Below are positions 8,319 through 16,229 of a DNA stretch of 64,000 bases, piece by piece. The DNA lies in NCBI GenBank assembly GCA_963766605.1, contig CAVYAT010000001.1, positions 124,001 through 188,000 on the forward strand, in the 5' to 3' direction. The notes below the pieces were generated by a model. It saw only the letters and a program-made list of their open reading frames with translations. It ran no database searches and had not been told where the DNA came from. Source of the stretch: AC-49 sp963766605 (lineage in GTDB: Bacteria > Actinomycetota > Thermoleophilia > Solirubrobacterales > Solirubrobacteraceae). Each line of letters opens with the position of its first letter. Position 1 is the first letter of the stretch. The position numbers and the translations under genes are program-made.

Positions 8319-8966
8319 CTACGCCTTCAGCCCGATCGGGCAGCTGACGCCGGTCCCGCCCAGGCCGCAGTAGCCGGCCGGGTTCTTGGCCAGGTACTGC
8401 TGGTGGTAGTCCTCGGCGTAGTAGAACTCGCCGGCGGGCGCGAACTCGGTCGTGATCTGCCCGTAGCCCTGGGCCGCGAGCTGGGCCCCGTACATCGCGC
8501 GCGACTCCTCGGCGACCGCCTTCTGCGCGTCGTCTGAGTAGTACAGCGCCGAGCGGTACTGGGTACCGACGTCGTTGCCCTGGCGCATCTCCTGCGTCGG
8601 GTCGTGGCCCTCCCAGAACAGCTTCAGCATCGCCTCGTAGGACGTCTTCTGCGGGTCGAAGACGACGAGCACGGCCTCGGTGTGGCCGGTGCGCCCGGAG
8701 CACGTCTCCTCGTACGTCGGGTTGGGCGTGAAGCCGCCGGCGTATCCGACGGCGGTCGTGTAGACGCCCTCGGCGTTCCAGAACAGCTTCTCGGCGCCCC
8801 AGAAGCAGCCCATGCCGAACACGGCCTGCTGGAGGCCGTCGGGGAACGGGGGCTTGATCGGCGTCCCGAGCACGAAGTGAGAGTTGTGCACGGGCAGCGG
8901 GGTGTCTCGACCCGGCAACGCAGTGGCGGGGTCGACCATCGTGGGGGTGTGGCGGGTGAAGAGCAC
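8319..8966 (-). CDS. msrA: Peptide methionine sulfoxide reductase A
   Basis: A 215-residue MsrA, which reduces methionine-S-sulfoxide in proteins using thioredoxin. The catalytic signature GCFWGAEKLFW (Cys at about 53) is intact, followed by VGYAGGFTPNPTYEETCSG and the GHTEAV and YHQQYL motifs. C-terminal cysteines (GYCGLGGTGVSC) are the likely recycling residues. The extended N-terminus (residues 1-45, LPVHNSHFVLGTPIKPPFP) is the common long MsrA form. It is divergent from ppx with a 60-nt shared promoter region. No msrB is seen in the window. Confidence 0.93.
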   Translation of the reverse strand: MLFTRHTPTMVDPATALPGRDTPLPVHNSHFVLGTPIKPPFPDGLQQAVFGMGCFWGAEKLFWNAEGVYTTAVGYAGGFTPNPTYEETCSGRTGHTEAVLVVFDPQKTSYEAMLKLFWEGHDPTQEMRQGNDVGTQYRSALYYSDDAQKAVAEESRAMYGAQLAAQGYGQITTEFAPAGEFYYAEDYHQQYLAKNPAGYCGLGGTGVSCPIGLKA

Positions 8967-9026
8967 GCCATTAATGTACGCCGAGGGCCCGGTTCGTTAC
9001 GAGCGCGCGAAGTACAGTGCGCGCGA

Positions 9027-9953
9027 ATGCGCGTCGCGGTCGTCGACATCGGCAGCAACTCCACCCGCCTGCTCATCGCCGACATCGCCGGGGAGCACCT
9101 CGAGGTCCTCGACCGCCGTTCGACCGTCACCCGCCTCGGCCAAGGGGTCGACCGCACCGGCGCACTGGCCGACGAGGCGATCGGCCGCGTCACCGACACG
9201 TTGGCCCGCTACCGCGCCGCGATCGACGAGTACGAAGCGCAGAAGGTCGTCGGCGTGCTGACCAGCGCGACGCGGGACGCGTCCAACGGCTCCGACTTCG
9301 TCGCGCGCGTGCGCGAGGAGTTCGGGATCGACGCGCGCGTCCTGACCGGCGACGAGGAGGCCAACTTCACGTTCCGGGGAGCTCTGAGCGGGCGACCGGC
9401 CCCGGTGGAGCCGGTCGCCGTGATCGACATCGGCGGCGGCTCGACCGAGGTCGTGATCGGCTCGTCGGCCGACGACGTGTCCTTCCACGTCTCGATGCAG
9501 CTCGGCGTCGTGCGCCAGTCCGAGCGCTTCATCAACACCGACCCGCCGTCGTTCGCGCAGCTCGAGGACCTCGGCGACGACGTCCGCAGGATCCTGCATC
9601 GCGAGCTGCCGGAGGATCTGCGCGAACAGGTCGGCAAGGCGATCGCCGTCGCCGGAACCGCGACGTCCGCGGCGGCGATCGCGCTCGAGCTCGATCCGTA
9701 TGACCCCGACCGGGTCGAGGGCTACCGGCTGCTCGCCGCGTCGCTGGAGGAGCAGACGGCGTTCCTGGCCGCGATGACCGACGCGCAGCGTCGGCGGGTT
9801 CCGGGCCTGGTGCCTGATCGGGCACCGACGATCGTCGCCGGCGTGATCATCCTGCGCGAGTGCATCCGGGTGCTGGGACTGCGCGAGGTCGAGGTTTCCG
9901 ATCACGACATTCTGCGCGGCGTCGCACTTTGCGCAGTTCTGGGCCGGTTTTAG
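9027..9953 (+). CDS. ppx: Ppx/GppA family exopolyphosphatase
   Basis: A 308-residue member of the Ppx/GppA family in the ASKHA fold, which hydrolyses polyphosphate or pppGpp. The first phosphate-binding loop is AVVDIGSNSTRLLIADI (residues 4-20) and the second is VIDIGGGSTEVVIG (about 133-146). Length fits the short one-module actinobacterial Ppx without the C-terminal HD domain. ATG 9027 is chosen because the family begins MRVAVVDIGSNS; the longer open frame upstream overlaps msrA and is not protein-like. Polyphosphatase and pppGppase activity cannot be separated from sequence. Confidence 0.88.
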   Translation: MRVAVVDIGSNSTRLLIADIAGEHLEVLDRRSTVTRLGQGVDRTGALADEAIGRVTDTLARYRAAIDEYEAQKVVGVLTSATRDASNGSDFVARVREEFGIDARVLTGDEEANFTFRGALSGRPAPVEPVAVIDIGGGSTEVVIGSSADDVSFHVSMQLGVVRQSERFINTDPPSFAQLEDLGDDVRRILHRELPEDLREQVGKAIAVAGTATSAAAIALELDPYDPDRVEGYRLLAASLEEQTAFLAAMTDAQRRRVPGLVPDRAPTIVAGVIILRECIRVLGLREVEVSDHDILRGVALCAVLGRF

Positions 9954-9969
9954 ACGCATATATGATTGT

Positions 9970-10187
9970 TGGCCCGGGGCCCGGGAAACGATAATCTCCG
10001 CTTGCCGGGTCTGGGTGACGTGCCGATACGACACGCCATCCAGCTTGGTACATAGGTCCGGGCGAAGTCGCTTCGGCGGCGCCTCCCGCCGCCTGGGCCG
10101 TCGAACCCGGCCCTTTCATGGCACGTACCCCTGCCCGTCCTGATTGGGCCAGCATCGGAAGCCGCGCTTCGGCGCGGCTTCCGGCTT
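9970..10187 (+). ncRNA. Candidate structured non-coding RNA
   Basis: The gap between convergent ppx and ilvG folds by eye into a compact RNA. Its ends pair (9970-9975 with 10146-10151). An inner helix GCCGGGT (10004-10010) pairs with ACCCGGC (10105-10111). A long hairpin runs from CTGGGTG to CATCCAG (10011-10043). A further helix pairs GGTCCGGG with CCTGGGCC, in competition with a local GGCGGCG/CGCCGCC hairpin. It ends in a strong terminator (10157-10182). A TATGAT box at 9961 could be its -10. It matches no RNA that I recognise (not tmRNA, SRP RNA, RNase P or tRNA). Confidence 0.4.
10157..10182 (+). terminator. Strong intrinsic terminator
   Basis: GGAAGCCGCGC (10157-10167), a TTCG tetraloop and GCGCGGCTTCC (10172-10182) form a perfect 11-bp stem, followed on the plus strand by GGCTTT. 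It ends the candidate RNA and/or ppx. On the minus strand it lies 27 nt past the ilvG stop and could serve both directions. Confidence 0.75.
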
Positions 10188-10209
10188 TAAGCGATTGGTG
10201 ACGCCTGCG

Positions 10210-11844
10210 TCAACCGAGGTTGGTCGAGCGCGGGTACGCGATCGCCGGGTCCGTGAGGACGTTGACGAGCGCCGGCTTGCCGGACTCGAACGCGCGCGCA
10301 AGCGCCGGCTTGACCTGGTCCGGCGTGCGCACGAGCTCGCCGTGACCGCCGAGCGCCTCGACGACCTGGTCGTAGCGGGTCTCGGGCCGCAGCTCGGCGG
10401 CGACCGAGTAGCCGTAGAGGAACTCCATCGGGTGCTTCTCGAGCCCCCAGATGCCGTTGTTGCCCATCACCCCGACGGCGTTGACGCCGTGGCGGGCCAG
10501 GGTGTCGAATTCGATACCGCTGAAGCCGAACGCCCCGTCGCCGAGCAGCATCACGACCTGGCGCTCCGGGTGGGCGAGCTTGGCCGCCAGCGCGTAGCCC
10601 GGGCCGGTGCCGAGGCATCCGTACGGGCCCGGATCCAGCCAGCAGCCCGGATGGTAGGAGTCGATCTGGCGCCCGGCGTAGGAGACGAAGTCGCCGCCGT
10701 CGCAGATGATGATCGCGTCGCGGTCGAGCACCTCGCCGAGCTCCTTGTACACGCGCATCGGGTGCAGCGGCGCGCGCGGGTCGTCGAGCTCGGCGCGCTC
10801 GGTGGCGCGGCGCTCGTCCTCGGCGGCGCGCAGCGAGCCGACCCAGGCGCTCGTGTCGCGGCCGTCGCCGGTCAGCGCCTCCAGCGTCGCCGCGATGCCG
10901 CCGTAGAGCTCGACCCCAACCTCGCGCGGCGGCTCGCGCTGGGGCTCGGAGCGATCGAGCAGGACGATCTGCGTCTGCTCGCCGAACACGGCGCCGAACC
11001 CGAGGCGAAAGTCCATCGGCACGCCGACGACGAGCGCGACGTCGGCCTCGCCGAGCCCCTGGCGCCGGGCGCGCGAGAAGAACAGCTCGTGGTCGGCCGG
11101 CACGCAGCCGCGGCCCAGGCCGTTGAGGAAGACCGGGATCCCGCGGCGTCGGGCGAGCTCCAGCAGCGCGTGCTCGCCGTGTCCCCAGTAGAGGTTCGAG
11201 CCGGCCATGATCACCGGGCGCTCGGCCCCGTCGAGCAGTTTGCGGGCCAGCTCGACGCCGTCGGCCACCGGCTCGGCCAGCGGGTCGTGCACCCTGGCCG
11301 GGGCGCCGTCGTCGGCGCCCTCGCTGAACACGTGGTCCATCGGGAAGTCGGCGAACGTCGGGCCCGACGGCGGACCCATCGCGACGCGCAGGCACTCGTC
11401 GATCAGCCCCGGGATCTCGTCGGGCGATTCGGCGGTCTGGGCGAGCTGGGTCAGCGGGCGCACGAATGGGACGTGATCGATCTCCTGCAGCGAGCCCTGG
11501 CCCCAGCGCAGCGCCGGCGCGCGGCCGCCGAGCACGACCATCGGCGTCTGGCTCTGCTGGGCGGACGCGAGCGCACTCATCGCGTTGGTGACGCCGGGGC
11601 CGGCGGTGACCGCCGCCACGCCCGGCTCACGCGTGACCTTGGCCCAGCCCTCGGCGGCGAACGCCGCCGCCTGCTCGTGGCGGACGTCGACGATGTCGAT
11701 GCCCTCGGTCCGGCAGCCGTCGTAGATCGAGAAGATGTGCCCGCCCGACAGCGTGAACAGCTTGCTCACGCCGTGGGCCTTCAGACGGCGCGCGACGAGC
11801 AGCCCGCCGTGGACGCGGGTGGTCGCTTCGGTATCCGTTCCCAT
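10210..11844 (-). CDS. ilvG: Acetolactate synthase-like ThDP enzyme IlvG
   Basis: A 544-residue thiamine-diphosphate enzyme with three domains: Pyr (about 10-180), central (about 200-330) and PP (about 370-540). The catalytic Glu is in DVRHEQAAAFAAEGWAKV. The ThDP/Mg motif runs from GDGAFGFSGIEF to GVMGNNGIWG. From memory it resembles mycobacterial IlvG closely (LSGGHIFSIYDGC, ALRWGQGSLQEIDHVPF). IlvG-type proteins are paralogues of acetolactate synthase whose exact reaction is not settled, and no ilvH small subunit is nearby. ATG 11844 is preferred over an in-frame GTG at 11853. Confidence 0.85.
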   Translation of the reverse strand: MGTDTEATTRVHGGLLVARRLKAHGVSKLFTLSGGHIFSIYDGCRTEGIDIVDVRHEQAAAFAAEGWAKVTREPGVAAVTAGPGVTNAMSALASAQQSQTPMVVLGGRAPALRWGQGSLQEIDHVPFVRPLTQLAQTAESPDEIPGLIDECLRVAMGPPSGPTFADFPMDHVFSEGADDGAPARVHDPLAEPVADGVELARKLLDGAERPVIMAGSNLYWGHGEHALLELARRRGIPVFLNGLGRGCVPADHELFFSRARRQGLGEADVALVVGVPMDFRLGFGAVFGEQTQIVLLDRSEPQREPPREVGVELYGGIAATLEALTGDGRDTSAWVGSLRAAEDERRATERAELDDPRAPLHPMRVYKELGEVLDRDAIIICDGGDFVSYAGRQIDSYHPGCWLDPGPYGCLGTGPGYALAAKLAHPERQVVMLLGDGAFGFSGIEFDTLARHGVNAVGVMGNNGIWGLEKHPMEFLYGYSVAAELRPETRYDQVVEALGGHGELVRTPDQVKPALARAFESGKPALVNVLTDPAIAYPRSTNLG

Positions 11845-11920
11845 GCCCGCCACCCTACCCCTGCACGGGGGCTTGCGTCACTGGGCGCGGGCCCGCCATC
11901 GCGCCATGATCCGGCGCGTC

Positions 11921-11952
11921 CATCACCCGTATGGCAGGGACGCCGGGTGATG
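11921..11952 (-). terminator. Hairpin after the cyclase gene
   Basis: CATCACCCG (11921-11929) and CGGGTGATG (11944-11952) pair perfectly around a 14-nt loop. On the minus strand it starts 4 nt after the cyclase stop. There is no U-tract. Confidence 0.45.
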
Positions 11953-11956
11953 GTTC

Positions 11957-13513
11957 TCAGGCCAATTCGTCGCCGACGGCCCGCAGATCCGGCTTGGATG
12001 GGAGCGCCGCGCGCGGCGCCCACAGCGCCACGCGCTCCGTCTTGCCCTTGAGCTGACCTGCAGTGCGCGAGATGAAGCCGCCGTGGTCGAGTGCCAGCAG
12101 GTCGAGCGTCGCCTGCGTGATCAGGACCACGTCACCGGTGACGCGGGTCATCTCCTCGACGCGCGACGCGGTGTTGACGACGTCGCCGATGACCGTGAAC
12201 TCGACATGCCCGCCGCCGCCGATCGTGCCGGCCACGACCGCGCCCGAGTTGACGCCGATCCCGATCTGCAGCCGCCCTCGGTACTGGCGACGCACCGCCT
12301 TGGCGACCTCGAGCGCCGCCGCGACGCCACGGTCGGCGTGGTCGGGCAGCGCGTCCGGGGCGCCGAACACGGCCAGCAGGCCGTCGCCGACGAACTTGTT
12401 GGCGTGCGCGCCGTGCTGCGCGAGCACAGGCACGACGAGCTCGTAGAAGGCGTTGAGCTCGGCCATGACCTCGGGCGCGGAGGCCTGCTCGGCGAACGTC
12501 GTGAAGCCGCGGATGTCAAGGAACAGGACCGTGACCTCGACCTCCTCACCCTCGATCTCGGTCCCCTCCTCGATCACGCGCTCGGCGAGCATCGGGTCGA
12601 CGAACGCGCCGAACGCCTCGCGCAGGCGCTCGCGCTCGGCCAGCCCGGCGACCATCTCATTGAACGAGCCGGCCAGCGAGCCGGTCTCGTCGGAGCCGAG
12701 CACCGGGATCCGCACGCTGAGGTCGCCCTCGGCGACGAGCGCCAGGCCCTTGCGCAGCTCCGTGATCGGCTCGAGGATCGAGCGCGACAGCAGCACCGAC
12801 ATCTCGAGCGAGATCGTGAACGCGACCGCGATCGCGATCAGCACGCCGCCGCCGAGCGAGTCGACGCCCGCATGCGGCTGCGACAGCCCGCCGACGACGA
12901 CGCCGGTGATGATGTTGATCGCCGGCAGCGCGATCAACATGCGGTAGCGCATCGGAGCCGTGACCGCCCCGAGCTTGATGCCGTCGGGCAGGTCCGGCGA
13001 GACGTCCTCGAGCACCGGCCGGACGATCGTCTCCAGCGCGAAGAAGCGCACGAACACGCCGTAGAGCAGCACGATCGTCGCGCTGGCAAGCAGGATCGGC
13101 AGCGACGAGATGCCACGGTCGAGCTCGATCGTGAGGTAGATCGAGATCGGGACGACGTTGAGGATCATCGCGAGCACGCCGCGCGCGCGGACGAAGTCGA
13201 CCGGCAGGCCGGCCAGCGCGCGCCACGCGGCGAGCGCCGAATCGGGCGACCGATCGCCGTTGAGCCATGCGTCGGCCGGCGCCAGCAGCCGGAAGGCGAC
13301 ACGCGTCGACCACGCGTTCTCGGCCAGCTGGATGACCTGCGAGACGATGATCGCCATGACGACGACGTGCGTCGGCATCTGCACGTACAACGTCAGCAGC
13401 AGGATCCCGCCGAGCGCGACCACGTGCGAGAGCTGGAACTGCGCCACCGTGGCGATCCGTGGGTAGCGCGGTCCGTAGCGGGAGTAGAGGCGACGCAGGG
13501 GGGATCGCAACAT
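11957..13513 (-). CDS. Membrane class III adenylate/guanylate cyclase with HAMP domain
   Basis: A 518-residue cyclase that should make cAMP or cGMP from the NTP. The N-terminal half has about six hydrophobic helices (residues 25-275). A HAMP linker follows (about 270-325, SRSILEPITELRKGLALVAEGDL). The catalytic domain covers about 345-500. Metal-binding aspartates sit in VLFLDIRGFTTFAE and FVGDGLLAVFGAP, and transition-state Asn and Arg in GDVVNTASRVEE. The architecture matches mycobacterial six-TM-HAMP cyclases. A GGAGG lies only 2 nt before ATG 13513, so the adjacent TTG may be the true start. It is transcribed alone; the signal sensed is unknown. Confidence 0.88.
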   Translation of the reverse strand: MLRSPLRRLYSRYGPRYPRIATVAQFQLSHVVALGGILLLTLYVQMPTHVVVMAIIVSQVIQLAENAWSTRVAFRLLAPADAWLNGDRSPDSALAAWRALAGLPVDFVRARGVLAMILNVVPISIYLTIELDRGISSLPILLASATIVLLYGVFVRFFALETIVRPVLEDVSPDLPDGIKLGAVTAPMRYRMLIALPAINIITGVVVGGLSQPHAGVDSLGGGVLIAIAVAFTISLEMSVLLSRSILEPITELRKGLALVAEGDLSVRIPVLGSDETGSLAGSFNEMVAGLAERERLREAFGAFVDPMLAERVIEEGTEIEGEEVEVTVLFLDIRGFTTFAEQASAPEVMAELNAFYELVVPVLAQHGAHANKFVGDGLLAVFGAPDALPDHADRGVAAALEVAKAVRRQYRGRLQIGIGVNSGAVVAGTIGGGGHVEFTVIGDVVNTASRVEEMTRVTGDVVLITQATLDLLALDHGGFISRTAGQLKGKTERVALWAPRAALPSKPDLRAVGDELA

Positions 13514-13706
13514 TTCCTCCAGATTGTGACGTGTCGTTGCTCCTGCGGGAAGAAATGCAGGTTTGCGGACGTCAAGCCCAACAGTTGTCCAGAAACCCGG
13601 CGACTCACACCGAACCTGGGTGTAAGGTCATACGAAGCAGGTAAGAAGGCGTTCTAAGGCAGAGGCTTTTCCCGGTCCGCCCCAATCCAGGAAAAGGAGG
13701 TGGCCA

Positions 13707-14387
13707 ATGCCCATCGCACCGCCACCCAAGCGTCACCCATACAACCAATGGGCGCCAGATGCGCGCGCCCTCGACCTCGTCGGCGACAAGTGGACGTTGC
13801 TGATCGTGCGGGACCTTGCATCGGGCCCCCGGCGATTTGTCGAGCTCCAGCGGGTTCTGCCCGGGATCTCGACCGAGCAGCTCCGCTCGCGGCTCAACCG
13901 CATGGTGGCCGACGAATTGCTGACCCGTCAGCGCTACCGCGAGGTACCGCCGCGGGTGGACTACGAGCTCACCGAGCGTGCTCGGGACCTGCTGCCCGTG
14001 ATCGGCGCCCTCGCGCGCTGGGGCTACCGCTGGTCCTGGGGTCCGCCCGAGCCGGGCGAGGCCATCGACATCGGCGCGGTGTTGCGCTGCATCCCCGGCT
14101 TCGCGCCGTCGGACGATGTCAACGGCGTCGTCGAGCTGACGGTCCGCCGTCCCAACGGCGACCTCAAGCGCTACGTGATCTCGCCGGAGGACGGCGAGAT
14201 GACGATCGAGGAGCGCTCCGCCCCCGACGCCGATGCCCGGATCGCGGGCAACGAGCGCGCGTGGGTAGACGCCCTCGGGCCGGCCGCGTCAAGCGACGAG
14301 CTGGTGATCTCCGGTGACGAGCAGTTGGCCGACGCGTTGCTGTCGGCGCTCAGCTCGATTGCCGGGCGTGCGGCGGCTGTCGCGTAG
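13707..14387 (+). CDS. HxlR-family regulator with C-terminal lipid-binding-like domain
   Basis: A 226-residue regulator. Residues about 15-110 are an HxlR winged helix (ALDLVGDKWTLLIVRDLASGPRRF, ISTEQLRSRLNRM). The remaining 110 residues resemble the SCP2-like domain attached to many actinobacterial HxlR proteins, which may bind a hydrophobic ligand. ATG 13707 is supported by a perfect AAGGAGG at 13694-13700 with 6-nt spacing. It is divergent from the cyclase gene. No obvious target operon is adjacent. Confidence 0.82.
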   Translation: MPIAPPPKRHPYNQWAPDARALDLVGDKWTLLIVRDLASGPRRFVELQRVLPGISTEQLRSRLNRMVADELLTRQRYREVPPRVDYELTERARDLLPVIGALARWGYRWSWGPPEPGEAIDIGAVLRCIPGFAPSDDVNGVVELTVRRPNGDLKRYVISPEDGEMTIEERSAPDADARIAGNERAWVDALGPAASSDELVISGDEQLADALLSALSSIAGRAAAVA

Positions 14388-14416
14388 CTCGCAGTTGACA
14401 TAACGCGCAGTTTCCA

Positions 14417-14501
14417 TGCCCGGGGAGGGATTCGAACCCCCATGCCCCGAAGGGCGGGCGGGTTTAAGCCGCCGGCGTCTGACCAGTTTCGCCACCCGGG
14501 C
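14417..14501 (-). tRNA. tRNA-Leu (anticodon UAA)
   Basis: An 85-nt class II tRNA on the minus strand. The acceptor is GCCCGGG paired with CCCGGGC, with discriminator A. The D arm is GTGGCGAAACTGGTCAGAC. The anticodon stem GGCGG/CCGCC encloses the loop CTTAAAC, so the anticodon is TAA and reads UUA. The variable arm CGCCCTTCGGGGC is the long arm expected of leucine. The T arm contains GGTTCGAATCC. CCA is not encoded. UUA codons are rare in such GC-rich genomes. Confidence 0.95.
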
Positions 14502-14581
14502 GGGCCGCTCTACAGTGTGGCGCAGAGGCCGATAACCGGCTCAGACGACCGCAACTTCTGGGTATACCAATGGTTGTAGGA

Positions 14582-14593
14582 GTCGGATCCGAC
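14582..14593. promoter_or_regulatory. 12-bp perfect palindrome before the sigma-factor gene
   Basis: GTCGGATCCGAC lies 16 nt before the GTG start at 14610 and about 14 nt after a TATACC hexamer (14563-14568) that could be a -10. It could be an operator in the 5' leader; no binding protein is known. Confidence 0.3.
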
Positions 14594-14609
14594 GTTTCTC
14601 CACACGCGC

Positions 14610-16157
14610 GTGGAAGTCTCAGCACTCAAAACCCCGGTGGTCCTTCGCGGCCCGACGCCGTTTTTGCGGCTGCAATCAGACGACCGCCTGGTCGAGATGA
14701 CGCGGCGCGGGAACCAGGCCGCCTACGAGGCCCTGGTCGCCCGCTATCAGTCGCGGCTGCAGTCGTTCTGTCGCCACATGCTGGGCTCCAAGGAGGACGC
14801 CGAAGACGTCCTGCAGGAGGTCTTCGCCGCGGCGTTCAACGCGATGCTGGCCGACGACCGGCCGATCAACCTGCGGCCGTGGCTGTACCGCATCGCCCGC
14901 AACCGCAGCCTCAACCACCTGCGCCGCCAGCGCGCGGTCGGCGTCGACTCGATGGACGTGCACCTCGCCGAGGGCGGGATCACGACCGCCGACAAGGTCC
15001 AGCGCCGTGAGGACCTGCGACTGCTGGTCTCCGACGTGCAGGACCTGGCCGAGACCCAGCGCACAGCGCTGCTGCTGCGCGAGATCGACGCTCTGAGCTA
15101 CGAGCAGATCGCCGAGGCGATGGAGACCACGGTCCCGGCGATCAAATCGCTGCTCGTGCGGGCCCGGGTGTCGCTGGCCGAGGCGGCTGAGGCGCGGGCC
15201 CTGACCTGCGACGAGGTCCGGCTCGAACTCGGCGAGGTCGCCGAGGGGCTCAAGCGCATCAGCTCGCCGGTTCGCCGCCACCTCAAGACCTGCGATCGCT
15301 GCACCTCCTTCCACCAGCACCTGCGGACCAACAACAAGGCGCTGGCCGCCGTCTTCCCGGTCGCTCCGCTGATGCTGTTCAAGAAGCTGCTGCTCGCCCA
15401 CGTCGGTGGCGCGGGCAACGCCGCGACCGCGGGCGGCGCGAGCGCCGGCGCGGCCGCGGCCACGACCGGCGGCTCCGTCGCGGCCGGCGGCGCGCTGTCG
15501 GCCAGCCTCGGCGCCGTGGCAACGAAGGCCGCCGCCGGGATCGCCGCCGTGGCGATCGTGGGCGCCGGCGCCGTCGAGGTCCACAACACTCGCCACAATC
15601 TGCACCACGGCGCGTCGGCCGTCGCGCTGGCCCCGGCCAAGCCGCTTGTCACTGCGCCGGTGGTCGTCTCGAGCCACCCCCAGCCGAGCATCCTGCATCC
15701 GGTCGTCATCCACCACCTGCGCCGCCACCACCGCGCGGCCCCCAAGACCGGCCACGAGGTCCAGGTCGACAACCCGGTCGTCACGACGCCGATCGTCACC
15801 ACGCCGGCTCCGGTCCCCGTCACGCCGCCGGTCGACACCACCCCGGCCCCGCCGCAGACCGAGTCCGACGCGACCGACCTCCCCAGCGGGTCGTCGGACG
15901 GCAGCGGCTCGACGACGACGACCGTGACGACGCCGTCGACCTCCCCGGTCGCAACGACCCCGGCGCCGCCGACCGACACGACGCCCGCGCCGGAGCCGGT
16001 CGACACGACGCCCACGACGCCGGTCGACACGACGCCGGTCACGCCTCCGGTTGACACCACGCCGGTCACCACGCCGCCGGTGGACACCACCCCACCGCCG
16101 CCCACCCCGCCGGCGCCCACGACGCCGACGACGCCCGTTCCGCCTGTCGGGCCGTAG
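14610..16157 (+). CDS. ECF-like sigma factor fused to zinc-finger, TM and Pro/Thr tail
   Basis: A 515-residue fusion. Residues about 25-95 are sigma region 2 (YQSRLQSFCRHMLGS, DAEDVLQEVFAAAF, WLYRIARNRSLNHLRR). Residues about 135-190 are region 4 (LPETQ-type core as LAETQRTALLLREI, LSYEQIAEAME, VRARVSL). Next comes HLKTCDRC, the HxxxCxxC motif of ZAS anti-sigma domains, with a further Cys at about 200. A hydrophobic helix (about 295-325) would place the last 190 residues outside the cell; these are rich in Pro, Thr and Val with a VDTTPV repeat. Sigma and anti-sigma functions thus appear joined in one membrane-tethered chain. Start is GTG 14610. Confidence 0.82.
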   Translation: MEVSALKTPVVLRGPTPFLRLQSDDRLVEMTRRGNQAAYEALVARYQSRLQSFCRHMLGSKEDAEDVLQEVFAAAFNAMLADDRPINLRPWLYRIARNRSLNHLRRQRAVGVDSMDVHLAEGGITTADKVQRREDLRLLVSDVQDLAETQRTALLLREIDALSYEQIAEAMETTVPAIKSLLVRARVSLAEAAEARALTCDEVRLELGEVAEGLKRISSPVRRHLKTCDRCTSFHQHLRTNNKALAAVFPVAPLMLFKKLLLAHVGGAGNAATAGGASAGAAAATTGGSVAAGGALSASLGAVATKAAAGIAAVAIVGAGAVEVHNTRHNLHHGASAVALAPAKPLVTAPVVVSSHPQPSILHPVVIHHLRRHHRAAPKTGHEVQVDNPVVTTPIVTTPAPVPVTPPVDTTPAPPQTESDATDLPSGSSDGSGSTTTTVTTPSTSPVATTPAPPTDTTPAPEPVDTTPTTPVDTTPVTPPVDTTPVTTPPVDTTPPPPTPPAPTTPTTPVPPVGP

Positions 16158-16181
16158 GGCACGAACAGCGTCACCGAGGCG

Positions 16182-16207
16182 AAGCGGGTGCGCGAAGCGC
16201 CCGGCTT
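16182..16207. terminator. Imperfect hairpin between convergent genes
   Basis: AAGCGGG and CCGGCTT arms with an inner GCGC/GCGC stem lie between the convergent stops at 16157 and 16230, followed by TGTTG on the plus strand. A 9-bp repeat, CCGTAGGGC (16152-16160) and GCCCTACGG (16227-16235), spans both stop codons. It is probably a weak bidirectional terminator. Confidence 0.35.
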
Positions 16208-16229
16208 GTTGTGACGTGCCCGAGAGGCC

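Noticed and set aside
10097..10115. GGTTCGA in a stem on the minus strand, like a tRNA T-arm
   Set aside because: The stem and loop spacing do not fit a T-arm and no anticodon or acceptor arm can be built around it; the segment belongs to the candidate structured RNA.
12083..13657. 524-residue plus-strand open frame
   Set aside because: Antisense of the cyclase gene; Arg/Asp-rich shadow.
15830..16157. Repeated VDTTPV segments considered as a genomic repeat or CRISPR-like array
   Set aside because: The DNA units vary in length and sequence and lie in frame in the sigma-fusion gene; they are low-complexity protein repeats.
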